The notes beneath the pieces were generated by a model that was not told the origin of the DNA, made no database searches, and worked only from the letters and a program-made list of their open reading frames with translations. DNA of 64,000 nt from Marinobacterium rhizophilum DSM 18822 (lineage in GTDB: Bacteria > Pseudomonadota > Gammaproteobacteria > Pseudomonadales > Balneatricaceae): contig NZ_KB899090.1 in the NCBI RefSeq assembly GCF_000378045.1, forward strand, positions 310,001 through 374,000, given 5' to 3'. Each line of letters opens with the position of its first letter. Position 1 is the stretch's first letter. The position numbers were made by a program, and so were the translations under genes. Shown in pieces: positions 19,053-27,751 of the stretch.

Positions 19053-19215
19053 GAGGCTGTCCGAGAATGCTGGCCGTAGCGAGAGCCGGCTGACTTGAGC
19101 TGGTTTTTGCGGTGTTTTAAGGCGAATAGTGGTTCTATTTAACGAAAAACAGCACAAAAAACAGCCAAGCTCAGGTGGTTCGCAGTAGGTTGAGTATTGT
19201 CGGACAGTCTCCTAG
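19049..19215. mobile_element. MITE-like element 3 with 20-bp terminal inverted repeats
   Basis: The left end CTAGGAGGCTGTCCGAGAAT and right end ATTGTCGGACAGTCTCCTAG are inverted copies (18 of 20). The core holds GTAGCGAG and AAGGCGAATAGTGGTTCTATT, homologous to element 1. Both ends are CTAG. The right CTAG supplies the TAG stop codon of the adjacent aldehyde dehydrogenase. No coding capacity. Confidence 0.7.
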
Positions 19216-20573
19216 GATAGCGGCTTGCTGACAACCCGCAACTGACAGAACTGATGAAAGCCTTCGGCCGAACCATGGAAACCATAACCGCTTTGACGCG
19301 CCCCCACCCAGGGGCACTCCACAGTGCCAAAGCAACTTTTATTGACGCCGATCATACCGGCTTCCAGTTGCCGTGCCACCTGCCAGGCGCGATCTTCGTC
19401 CTCGCCGAATACCACGGCGCCCAAACCATACTCGGTGCTGTTGGCCAGAAAGAGCGCCTCGTCGAGATTGTCATACGCCTGAATGCAGACGACGGGACCA
19501 AAGGTTTCCTGCTGCATGATCCACATGTCGGAGCTGCAATCGGTCAGTACGGTCGGCGAAATGTAACGCGGCGGATGATCCACACCGCCATACAGCAGGC
19601 GTGCACCTGCGGCCAAAGCCTGCTCGATCTGATCCAGCACATGCTCGCGCTGGCGGTCATGGATCATGGGCCCGAAGCTGGCATTTTCGTCCAGCCAGGC
19701 ACCGGTACGATACAGTGCAGCCTGCTGGCTGACCCGCTGCTCGAAACATTTCAGCACCTGACGATCGACGTAGACCCGTTCGGTCGCCACGCAGACCTGA
19801 CCTGCGTTCTCGAAGCTGTTGGCGCAGGCGAACTCGGCGGCCGCATCCAGATCGGCGTCATCCAGCACCAGCAACGGGTCCTTGCCGCCCAGTTCCAGCA
19901 TCAGCCGCTTCAACCCCGCTGCGGCGCGGGTCATGATGTCCTTGCCCGCCTCGCGTGACCCGGTAAACGCCACCATGTTGATATCGGCTTCCACCAGCGC
20001 CCGACCTTGCTGGTCCGGCCCCTGCACCACCTGCAGCACACCGGGCGGCAGGTAACGATTGAGTACGTCAGCGTACGCCTGACCGATCAGTGGTGTTTCT
20101 TCCGACGGCTTGAACAGCACCGTATTGCCACACAACAAAGCCGGCAGCAGCATCCACTGCGGCATGGACATCGGGTAATTCCAGGGGCTGATGACGGCAC
20201 ATACGCCCAGCGGATCGTAATACAGTGTGGACTCGGTATCAGCATCACTGCTGCGCCGTGCCTGCAAGGCCGCCACCGCCTGCTTGACCCGAGGCTCGAT
20301 ACTCTGGGCACAGAAGCGCACCTCGCCGATACCCTTGCGCAACGGCTTGCCCATTTCCTGACTCAGCAACTCACCCAGGCGCTCGGATTCATTCAGCAGG
20401 TCCTGGGCCGCACGTAGCAGACATTCGCCCCGCTTCTCGATACTCAGGTCGCTCCAGCCCGACAGCGCTTCACGCGCCGCACACACCAGTGCAGGAATCG
20501 CATCCAGCGACGTGGTCGGGATTTCACCCACAGGTTCTCCCGTGGCGGGATTCAGGGAGATCAGGTAAGTCAT
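19212..20573 (-). CDS. NAD(P)-dependent aldehyde dehydrogenase (succinate-semialdehyde type)
   Basis: A 453-residue aldehyde dehydrogenase. It has PWNYPMSMPQWMLLPALLCGN, the LELGGKDPLLVLDDADLD Glu region, the catalytic Cys in ENAGQVCVATERVYV, and QQETFGPVV. The compact length and N-terminus (SLNPATGEPVGEIPTTS) fit the succinate-semialdehyde/Sad-like subgroup, but the substrate is not certain. The start at 20573 is chosen because GGAGGAG lies five bases before it; a longer version (20621) lacks this. The stop codon lies inside MITE-like element 3. Confidence 0.88.
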   Translation of the reverse strand: MTYLISLNPATGEPVGEIPTTSLDAIPALVCAAREALSGWSDLSIEKRGECLLRAAQDLLNESERLGELLSQEMGKPLRKGIGEVRFCAQSIEPRVKQAVAALQARRSSDADTESTLYYDPLGVCAVISPWNYPMSMPQWMLLPALLCGNTVLFKPSEETPLIGQAYADVLNRYLPPGVLQVVQGPDQQGRALVEADINMVAFTGSREAGKDIMTRAAAGLKRLMLELGGKDPLLVLDDADLDAAAEFACANSFENAGQVCVATERVYVDRQVLKCFEQRVSQQAALYRTGAWLDENASFGPMIHDRQREHVLDQIEQALAAGARLLYGGVDHPPRYISPTVLTDCSSDMWIMQQETFGPVVCIQAYDNLDEALFLANSTEYGLGAVVFGEDEDRAWQVARQLEAGMIGVNKSCFGTVECPWVGARQSGYGFHGSAEGFHQFCQLRVVSKPLS

Positions 20574-20739
20574 GGCAACTCCTCCTTCAGCCTGACCTTC
20601 AGGATAGTTGCTGCCGGACACAGTCGCGAGCCCAGCGCCCTCGAAGTCCTTCGGCCAGCCTTTTGCAGGTTACATTTCACACCGGGCTCACAGTAGCGCT
20701 GCTAGAGTCCCCGGGCCTTGCGATACGCACAGCAGTACC

Positions 20740-20767
20740 TTGTATTTTGAACTTTGTATCTTGAACT
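20740..20767 (+). repeat. Two 14-bp direct repeats upstream of the PAP2/two-component block
   Basis: TTGTATTTTGAACT and TTGTATCTTGAACT are adjacent and differ at one base. They lie 35 bases before the small ORF heading the PAP2-regulator-kinase run. OmpR-family regulators often bind direct repeats, so this is a candidate site for the regulator encoded at 21855; unproven. Confidence 0.4.
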
Positions 20768-20801
20768 TTGCGAGCATCTAACACAGGGAGCCCCGCCACC
20801 G

Positions 20802-21014
20802 ATGCACTCACTGCAAGCCATTAACCAGACACCGTTCCTGTGGATCAGTGCGACCGGCCTGCAGGCCTGGCGCAGGCCGTTGAACCGCGCAGGTACACGC
20901 ACGCCCGCAGGCCCTGGCCTCGCCCGGCTATACGGCTGCCCGTTCTGGCCCCTGCTGGCACGCTATCGCCGACTGCCCGGACACCTTGCACGCCGCGCTC
21001 GGGCACTCGCATGA
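20802..21014 (+). CDS. Putative small basic protein coupled to the PAP2 gene
   Basis: A 70-codon reading frame beginning MHSLQAINQTPFLWISATG, with GGGAG 11 bases upstream. It is rich in Arg, Leu, Pro and Ala. Its TGA stop overlaps the ATG of the PAP2 gene in an ATGA arrangement, suggesting translational coupling. No family recognised, and composition alone does not prove it is a gene. The overlap and ribosome-binding site are the main support. Confidence 0.4.
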   Translation: MHSLQAINQTPFLWISATGLQAWRRPLNRAGTRTPAGPGLARLYGCPFWPLLARYRRLPGHLARRARALA

Positions 21015-21832
21015 GCAGCCTCGATCCGCTGCGCCAGCCGCAGCGCCTGACCCCGACAGCCAGCGCCCTGCAGGTGCACGCAGCCCCCCTGCCCTGGAAG
21101 CGCCTGGGCCTGATCCCCCTGTTCCTGTTCGTGCTGAGCATCACCCTGCTGGAGTCCTATCGGATAGACCTGAAACTGGCGGACCTGCTGTATCAGCTGG
21201 AAGGCGGGCACTGGGCACTGCGCGAGTACTGGCTAACCGCAGGACTGATCCACAATGGCGGCCGATGGCTCAGCTTTGGCCTGCTGCTTGTGACCCTGCT
21301 GCTCTGGGGGCTGAGTTGGTTTCGTCCGGCACTGCGGCACTGGCGACCGGGATTCGGCTACCTGATCAGTGCCTTGCTGTGCAGCGTTCTAACGGTCAAT
21401 GCTGCCAAGCGCCTGACGGGGCTGGACTGCCCCTGGAGCCTCACGCGCTATGGCGCCGATCGCGTCTACCATTCACTGTTCAGCCCGGGCCCGGCCGCTG
21501 CAAGCGGCGGCGCCTGCTTCCCTGCAGGCCATGCCAGCGCAGGCTATGCCTGGGTGGCACTGTACTTCGTCTGGCTGCACTATTTCACCGACTCATCCAA
21601 CCAACGCGGCCAGCGTCATGGACGCCTGGCCTTGCTGCCAGGACTGGGCCTGGGCGTAATATTCGGCATTTCGCAACAACTGCGCGGCGCCCATTTCATC
21701 TCGCATGATATCTGGACCCTCGCCATCTGCTGGTTCAGCGCGCTGATTCTGTACCGCTGGCTGCTCTGGCCAAAGCCCATCAAGCCGGATTTCTGCTACA
21801 GTCGCAGTTCTGTCGGGGCATCCGCCCCTTAG
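21011..21832 (+). CDS. PAP2-family membrane phosphatase
   Basis: A 273-residue membrane protein with about six hydrophobic segments. The PAP2 signature is in three parts: AAKRLTGLDCPWSL (KX6RP-like, degenerate), ACFPAGHAS (PSGH-like) and LRGAHFISHDIW (SRX5HX3D-like). PAP2 enzymes dephosphorylate lipid substrates such as undecaprenyl pyrophosphate or lipid A. Next to a two-component system and an EptA-type transferase, an LpxE/LpxT-like role is a reasonable inference. The ATG overlaps the upstream small ORF and the regulator gene follows 22 bp after the stop. Confidence 0.85.
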   Translation: MSSLDPLRQPQRLTPTASALQVHAAPLPWKRLGLIPLFLFVLSITLLESYRIDLKLADLLYQLEGGHWALREYWLTAGLIHNGGRWLSFGLLLVTLLLWGLSWFRPALRHWRPGFGYLISALLCSVLTVNAAKRLTGLDCPWSLTRYGADRVYHSLFSPGPAAASGGACFPAGHASAGYAWVALYFVWLHYFTDSSNQRGQRHGRLALLPGLGLGVIFGISQQLRGAHFISHDIWTLAICWFSALILYRWLLWPKPIKPDFCYSRSSVGASAP

Positions 21833-21854
21833 CTGTTGTGGGACCCCATACCCT

Positions 21855-22553
21855 ATGAATGTGCTGGTAGCCGACGATGATGCCAATATCCTGGCAGGCA
21901 TTGCGGATTTTCTGCAGTGGCGTGGCATTGAAACCGATTGTGCCAGCCATGGTGCCCAGGTCCTCGAGCTGTGTCGCCAGAATCATTATGACGTACTGAT
22001 ACTCGATATCATGATGCCAAGGCTCAATGGGCTGTCGACCTGCGAGCAACTGCGGGCGCTGGGCGTCACCACCCCAATCCTGTTTCTGACCGCACTGGAC
22101 ACCCTGGACGACAAGGTACGGGGTTTTCAGTGCGGCGCCGACGACTACCTGGTCAAACCCTTTGCCATGGCCGAACTGGTGTGCCGGGTCGAGGCACTGA
22201 GCAAACGCGAATCGCGCCAGATGCTGCGCCGGCTGTCCTTCGGGCCACTGGAACTGGACGTCGAAACGTCCACCGCCTGCCGCGAAGGCCGTCCACTGAA
22301 CCTCACCGCACTGTCTTTCAAGTTGCTCAAGCACCTGGTGGCCAAAGCGCCCCGTACCGTGACACGAGAAGAGCTGGAACAGCTCCTCTGGGGCGACAAC
22401 CCGCCCAGCAGCGATGCCCTGCGCTCGCACCTGTACCAGCTGCGCATGCAGCTGGACAAGCCTTTCAGCCAACCGATGCTCACCACGGTACGCGGCATCG
22501 GATTCCGGCTGACACTCCCCGGGGATACCGAACCTCATGAAACAGAGCTTTAG
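21855..22553 (+). CDS. OmpR-family response regulator
   Basis: A 232-residue regulator with a receiver domain (acidic DDD at 7-9, phospho-acceptor Asp51 in LILDIMMPR, Lys in YLVKPF near 101). A winged-helix output domain follows (about 125-225, with SDALRSHLYQLRMQLDKPF and VRGIGFRL). The gene overlaps the histidine kinase by 17 bp, so the two are surely partners. Neighbouring PAP2 and EptA genes suggest control of outer-membrane lipid modification, as in PmrAB-type systems. Confidence 0.93.
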   Translation: MNVLVADDDANILAGIADFLQWRGIETDCASHGAQVLELCRQNHYDVLILDIMMPRLNGLSTCEQLRALGVTTPILFLTALDTLDDKVRGFQCGADDYLVKPFAMAELVCRVEALSKRESRQMLRRLSFGPLELDVETSTACREGRPLNLTALSFKLLKHLVAKAPRTVTREELEQLLWGDNPPSSDALRSHLYQLRMQLDKPFSQPMLTTVRGIGFRLTLPGDTEPHETEL

Positions 22554-23739
22554 CCGCAGGATTCTGCTCACCGTCGGACTCTCTACCTGCCTGATCATGA
22601 GCCTGTACTGGCTGGCGGGCTGGCAGGTGATCGAACGTATGGAAGCCCAGAACGTAGAGCACTTTACCGGCTATATCGGCGCCCAGGTCGACCGGGTCCT
22701 GGCCAGCGAAGCGCCCGCCACAACCCTTGAGTTCTTCGACATCCTGCACTTCTACGCCAACCGGGATGCCCTGCCAGAGGGCCTGGCCGCGTTCGCCGCC
22801 GCAGGCATTCATCAGTTGCCCAACGACAACCTGCTGGTCGCCCGCCCTCACCCGCTTACCGGCGAGCTCTATTACATCGTGTTGCAGCAACTCGAAGAAC
22901 TGCTTGAAAGCGAGGCCCAGGAAACGGCCGAGATCGGCCTGGTGATGGGTGGCATTGCGCTGATCACCTTCGGCGCCATGGGGCTGACGCTGCTGATTAC
23001 CTGGCAGTTGACAGTACCCATCCGTCAGCTCAGCCGCCAGCTCGCTGACATCGACCCCACCAACCCGCGACTGCAGCCGCTGCAGCGTAACGATGAAATA
23101 GGTTTCATGAGCCGCCAGTTCGCGTCCCTGCTCGAACGGGTGTCGGCCTTTATCCAGCGCGAGCGTGACTTTACCCGCTTTGCCAGCCACGAACTGCGCT
23201 CACCGGTCATGGTCATCCGCAGCTCGGCTGATCTGCTGCGCGAAAGAATGCCGGCCGACAGCCTCAACGGGCGCGCCCTGCAACGCATCGACGCTGCCAC
23301 CACTCGCATGAGCCAGCTGATCGAAGCCTTTTTGTGGCTCGGCCGCGAAAGCAAGGCTGGTACCACAACCATCGATCAGGCAGGGCTCAAAACCGTGATT
23401 GAGGAGCGCCTTGGCACCCATCCGGACCTGCAGGCCCGGGTGTCGTCCTTGGCACTCTCCCCCTGCAGCTGGCCGATACCGCCTTTTATACTGTCGGTGA
23501 TTATCGACAACCTGCTGCGCAATGCCCTGCTGCATGGCAGTGGCGACATCGATATCAGCAACGATGCCGACAGCCTGTTGATCCGTAATCGCATCGGCGA
23601 CATGGCCCCAGCCGCACAAGACAGCCATGGCTACGGCCTCATCATCGTGGAACAGCTCTGCGCCCAGGCCAATTGCCGCTTCGTACTGGAGCACGGGGCA
23701 CAGCAGTTCAGCGCCCGGCTGATATTCACGCCGGCCTGA
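22537..23739 (+). CDS. Sensor histidine kinase (HAMP, HisKA, HATPase)
   Basis: A 400-residue sensor kinase with TM1 at about 9-28, a periplasmic sensor region of about 100 residues, TM2 at about 132-155 and a HAMP linker. The H-box FASHELRSPVMVIRSS has phospho-His at 218. The ATPase domain has NLLRNALLHG as N-box and GYGLIIVEQLCAQ near the end. Several ATPase motifs are shorter than usual, which is common in this sensor subgroup. It partners the overlapping OmpR-type regulator. The signal is unknown, and cationic peptides or metals would be typical for a PmrB-like role. Confidence 0.9.
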   Translation: MKQSFSRRILLTVGLSTCLIMSLYWLAGWQVIERMEAQNVEHFTGYIGAQVDRVLASEAPATTLEFFDILHFYANRDALPEGLAAFAAAGIHQLPNDNLLVARPHPLTGELYYIVLQQLEELLESEAQETAEIGLVMGGIALITFGAMGLTLLITWQLTVPIRQLSRQLADIDPTNPRLQPLQRNDEIGFMSRQFASLLERVSAFIQRERDFTRFASHELRSPVMVIRSSADLLRERMPADSLNGRALQRIDAATTRMSQLIEAFLWLGRESKAGTTTIDQAGLKTVIEERLGTHPDLQARVSSLALSPCSWPIPPFILSVIIDNLLRNALLHGSGDIDISNDADSLLIRNRIGDMAPAAQDSHGYGLIIVEQLCAQANCRFVLEHGAQQFSARLIFTPA

Positions 23740-23742
23740 GCC

Positions 23743-25452
23743 TCAGGCCGGTCCCCGCTGCTCGGCCGTCGACGCCTGCTGTTGCGCCGTACCGGTGGGC
23801 AGTGGCGAGCGGCAATCGCCAAAAATGTCCAGCCCGCGCTGATACACCGATGTCTCGACCCCCATCAGCCCCAGTACCGAGTGAGTCAGGTTATCGTGAC
23901 TCAGTGTCTGGGTGCGCTTGCCACCCAGACAGGCCGCATCCAGCCCCGTGCGCAACTGCATACCCTCGGATAACCAGGCGATAAAGGGCACGCGGGTCTG
24001 TTCCTCAGGTGCGAACAGATAGGGCATGCCATGCAGATAGATATTGCCCTCACCCAGCGACTCGCCATGGTCGGACATGTAGAGCATCGCGGTGTCGTAC
24101 TCCTGCCGCTCGCGCTGAAGGAACCCGATCACGCGACTGAGAAAGTAGTCGGTATAGAGAATGCTGTTGTCATAGGCATTTCGAATTTCCTCCTCGCTGC
24201 AGGACTGCAGCTGGCTACTGCGGCACACCGGGGTAAATTTCTCGAACTGCTGCGGGTAGCGCAGGTAATAGGCCGGACCATGGCTGCCTTTCTGGTGCAA
24301 CACGATCACCGCGTCCCCTCGAGTACGTTGCAGATAGTCATCCAGTGCACTGAGCATGCCCTCGTCATAACATTCCTCGGCCACACAGAACTGCGGCAAC
24401 TCAAACACGGCCGTGTCCTGGTTGTCCACCCGATCACACACACCCTTGCAGCCGGAGTTGTTGTCACGCCAGAGCACTTTAACGCCGGCATGCTGCAGTA
24501 CATCCAGCAGATTTTCCCGGTGGCTTTCCGTCACCTTGTCGTAGTGCGCCCGATCGCTGAGCGAAAACATGCAGGGCAGGGATTCAGCCGTACTGGTGCC
24601 GCAGGAATCGGTCTGCCCAAAGCTCAACACAGGCAAGGCAGTCAATTGCGGATTGGTATCGCGCCCGTAACCGTTCAGGCCGAAATTCATGCCCCGCGCG
24701 GTTTCACCCACCACCAGCACCAGAAGCTTGCGCTTGGCGGGTACCGCCGCATTCGACACTTGGTGGGCATCCTCACCCAGGCGCTGCAGCGGTACTTTCA
24801 CGGCGTCATAGGCGCCCATCAGGTAACGGGTTCCGTAGTACAGATAGTTGGAGGGCACGGCCAGATTGCGCACCTGGCGGTTGTTTCGAAACAGTGAAGA
24901 GTAATCCTTGTAAAACAGCATACCGTTTGCACCGATGACCATCAGGCACAGCAATAGCGCCACCGCCCGCGCCCTTAGTTCGGCAAACACCGGCCGGTAG
25001 CGAATACGCAGCATCATGACCAGCAACGCCGGCAGGATACCGAATAGAAGGACATGCATAACGAGCCCTGCATTCAGCAGCTCGCCGGCTTCAGCGACAT
25101 CGGTTTCAAACAGGTTCTGCACCATGCTGCGGTCAACCAGGATGCCGTAGCTGTGCATGAAGTAGGACACGGCACTGGCGCTTAGCAGTATAAAGATGGC
25201 CAGGGGCTTGAGGATGTGGCGAAAGCCGATCAGGGTCAGACAAAACTGCAGCACCGCCACCATGAAACTGAAAAAGGCGGCCATAAACAGCCAACCTGCC
25301 AACGAACTTGATGCAGGCTGGGCCGAGATCAGCTGCCACAACGGGCCGTTATAGAACAGTGCCAGCGCGGCGCACAGCAGCAGCCGAAACTGGCCACTGG
25401 ACAGCGAAAGCTGCAGGCCTTTCAGTCTGGATACTCGCAGAGGGGTCTTCAT
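23743..25452 (-). CDS. eptA: Phosphoethanolamine transferase, EptA/MCR family
   Basis: A 569-residue protein with five N-terminal membrane helices (about 25-180) and a periplasmic alkaline-phosphatase-like domain. Metal-ligand Glu250 is in VVGETARG. Predicted nucleophile Thr287 is in SCGTSTAESLPCMFS, with flanking Cys283 and Cys293, and the Asp-His metal pair is in MSDHGESLGE. This layout is that of EptA/MCR enzymes, which put phosphoethanolamine on lipid A and lower polymyxin affinity. Its end is three bases from the convergent kinase gene. Intrinsic EptA orthologue versus another lipid-acceptor paralogue cannot be settled here. Confidence 0.9.
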   Translation of the reverse strand: MKTPLRVSRLKGLQLSLSSGQFRLLLCAALALFYNGPLWQLISAQPASSSLAGWLFMAAFFSFMVAVLQFCLTLIGFRHILKPLAIFILLSASAVSYFMHSYGILVDRSMVQNLFETDVAEAGELLNAGLVMHVLLFGILPALLVMMLRIRYRPVFAELRARAVALLLCLMVIGANGMLFYKDYSSLFRNNRQVRNLAVPSNYLYYGTRYLMGAYDAVKVPLQRLGEDAHQVSNAAVPAKRKLLVLVVGETARGMNFGLNGYGRDTNPQLTALPVLSFGQTDSCGTSTAESLPCMFSLSDRAHYDKVTESHRENLLDVLQHAGVKVLWRDNNSGCKGVCDRVDNQDTAVFELPQFCVAEECYDEGMLSALDDYLQRTRGDAVIVLHQKGSHGPAYYLRYPQQFEKFTPVCRSSQLQSCSEEEIRNAYDNSILYTDYFLSRVIGFLQRERQEYDTAMLYMSDHGESLGEGNIYLHGMPYLFAPEEQTRVPFIAWLSEGMQLRTGLDAACLGGKRTQTLSHDNLTHSVLGLMGVETSVYQRGLDIFGDCRSPLPTGTAQQQASTAEQRGPA

Positions 25453-25567
25453 GACAACATTTACTCACGGCAACAGGACGTATAGCGCCAGAGCATAGGC
25501 TGCCGTGCGTGAGTGCCATGTGAAATCCGGGCACACTATCCCGCTAAATACGCCGACGCGCGCACGG

Positions 25568-26785
25568 CTATCCAAGCGGCTGACGCGTCACCTCAACCCC
25601 GTGGTACTGGCTCAGGTAGCCGATAAGCGTCATGGCACCAAGCACCACCGGCAGCATGAGCCAGTTCATCACCACCCAGCCCAAAGATGCCTCCAGCCAG
25701 CCGGCGGCCAGAGCCGACAGCGCCACGCTGCTGAATACCAGAAATTCATTGGCTGCCTGGGTACGGGCTTTTTCGGCGTGCCTGTAGGCGCGAGTCAGAA
25801 ACGTGGTCGCGCTGACAAACATGAAGCACCAGCCGACGCCCAGCAACACCAGCGCCAGCCAGAAGTGCCACCGACTCTGGCCCAGCAGGTTTACCAGGAT
25901 GCACAGCAGCATCAAAGTACCACCCGCCAGCATTATCGGCGGCGCACCAAAGCGTTCCACCAGACGCCCGGTAAAGAATGCCGGCACAAACATGCCCAGC
26001 ACATGCCACTGAATAACATGGGCCGAATGATCGAAGCTGAAGCCGTGGCGAATCATGGCCAGCGGCGTGGCACTCATCAGCAGGTTCATCACCGCATAGC
26101 TGACCACGCCCGCGACCACCGCCATGACGAACACCGGCTGGCGCACAATCTGGCCCAGCGGGCGCGGCGGCTCATTCGACGGACTTGCCGTCGGCGCTGA
26201 CAGGCGCACGGCACGCAGCAACAGCAGCGCCAGTGCATACAGTCCGAAAAGACCCATAAAGGCACCGAGAAACGGCGTCGCCGCGAACCAGCCACGGCTG
26301 TGAATGGCGAGGTTCGGCCCCAGCACTGCAGCCAGGACGCCGCCGGCCATCACCAGGGAAACGGCCCGACCTTGATGCCCTTGCGGCGCCGCCTCGATGG
26401 CGGCAAAACGATACAGCATGCCAAAGCCGATACCGATCCCAAGCAGGAAAGTGCCTAGATTAAAGGCCCAGAAACTGGCCTCCACCAGCGCCATGCCACT
26501 GCAGGCCGCCCCGAGCAGGCCAATCAGGTTCCCCAGGTAAAAGCCGTTCATGCGGCCGATACGCTGCATGATCAATGAGGCCGGAATCGTGGCCACCATC
26601 AGGCCGATAAACTGCATTGCCATGGGAAGCGTAATCAGCGCCATCGACGGGGCCAGCTCCTTGCCAATCAGTGCGTTCACCGAGACCAGCAGGATATTGC
26701 CGGTAGTGAGCAATGCCTGACAGAGCGACAGCAGAATCACATTGGCATTGAAGGCCGAGGCAGGAGGCGGACCTGATAATGACAT
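25568..26785 (-). CDS. MFS transporter
   Basis: A 405-residue, 12-helix transporter. The loop after helix 2 (LIMQRIGRMNGFYLGNLIG) matches the MFS motif A region. The central loop is short and a second repeat follows (FTGRLVERFGAPPIMLAGGTL). The substrate cannot be deduced. It is divergent from the nuclease-fold gene downstream. The promoter region is short and I see no operator. Confidence 0.85.
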   Translation of the reverse strand: MSLSGPPPASAFNANVILLSLCQALLTTGNILLVSVNALIGKELAPSMALITLPMAMQFIGLMVATIPASLIMQRIGRMNGFYLGNLIGLLGAACSGMALVEASFWAFNLGTFLLGIGIGFGMLYRFAAIEAAPQGHQGRAVSLVMAGGVLAAVLGPNLAIHSRGWFAATPFLGAFMGLFGLYALALLLLRAVRLSAPTASPSNEPPRPLGQIVRQPVFVMAVVAGVVSYAVMNLLMSATPLAMIRHGFSFDHSAHVIQWHVLGMFVPAFFTGRLVERFGAPPIMLAGGTLMLLCILVNLLGQSRWHFWLALVLLGVGWCFMFVSATTFLTRAYRHAEKARTQAANEFLVFSSVALSALAAGWLEASLGWVVMNWLMLPVVLGAMTLIGYLSQYHGVEVTRQPLG

Positions 26786-26945
26786 AAACCATCCGGGTTC
26801 TGGCTAAGAGGTGCGTGCCAGTATCGAACGCAGCCCCTGCCTGTGCAACTGCTGGGTCCTACAGGGCGGATTGCGTCATGCACAGGTTGCCTCTGGCTGA
26901 ATCCGCCTTGCGCTTTGTCTCAGGCCACGCATACTTGGATTTGTC

Positions 26946-27737
26946 ATGCCTAACTCCCCGATTTTTCCATTTCAGCACCGCGACGGCCAAATGCGCGTAC
27001 TGTCGCTGAATATCCAGGTCGGCCTGCAGACCTCGAGCTACATGCACTATGTAACCCGGTCCTGGAAACATCTGCTGCCAACCCGTGGCGCGCGCAACAA
27101 CCTGCAGCGCATCGCCGAGCTGGCCGGCCACTTCGATGTCGTCGCGCTACAGGAGTGCGATGCCGGCAGCCTGCGCACGGCCCAGCTGAATCAGGTGTCT
27201 CATCTGGCGGAGCTGGCCGGCTTGCCATACTGGCACGCCGCCGTTACGCGGGATCTCGCCCCCTTTGCCCGCCATTGCCTGGGTTGCCTGTCACGCTGGC
27301 CATTGCGCGAGATCGAGTTTCACCCCCTGCCCGGCCGCCTGCCGGGACGGGGTGCACTGGAAGTGGAGGTTCGGCCTCCGGGCTATGCGCCAGTACGCCT
27401 GATCATTGCGCACCTGGCCCTGGGCCGTCAGACCCGGGCCCGCCAGCTGCATTTTCTGGCGGAACTCATTGGCAGCGGCCGGGACAGCCTGCTGCTCGGC
27501 GACCTCAACTGCGACCTGCCGGAACTCCATGCCCACCCCGGTATCCGTGATGCGGCCCTGCGCACGCTGCACAACGGTGAAACCTTCCCGAGCTGGCGCC
27601 CGCGTCGCTCACTGGATCACGTACTGGCGACGCCGGAAATCGATGTCATCGATGCCCGGGTGCTGGACGAGCGCATGTCCGATCACCTGCCTGTTGCCAC
27701 CCATATCCGCCTGCGGCTCGACCCCAAGCGGGGCTGA
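26946..27737 (+). CDS. Endonuclease/exonuclease/phosphatase-family protein
   Basis: A 263-residue protein of the DNase I-like fold: LSLNIQ near residue 18, the catalytic Glu in VVALQECDAGS, LLGDLNCDLPE, the HVLATPE segment and the final DHLPVATHI with catalytic Asp-His. Such enzymes cleave phosphodiesters in nucleic acids or lipids. The start is uncertain: ATG at 26946 has a weak ribosome-binding site and an internal Met (26991) would also fit. Its end is 14 bases from the convergent alcohol dehydrogenase. Confidence 0.85.
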   Translation: MPNSPIFPFQHRDGQMRVLSLNIQVGLQTSSYMHYVTRSWKHLLPTRGARNNLQRIAELAGHFDVVALQECDAGSLRTAQLNQVSHLAELAGLPYWHAAVTRDLAPFARHCLGCLSRWPLREIEFHPLPGRLPGRGALEVEVRPPGYAPVRLIIAHLALGRQTRARQLHFLAELIGSGRDSLLLGDLNCDLPELHAHPGIRDAALRTLHNGETFPSWRPRRSLDHVLATPEIDVIDARVLDERMSDHLPVATHIRLRLDPKRG

Positions 27738-27751
27738 CTGTCTTTGATGCA

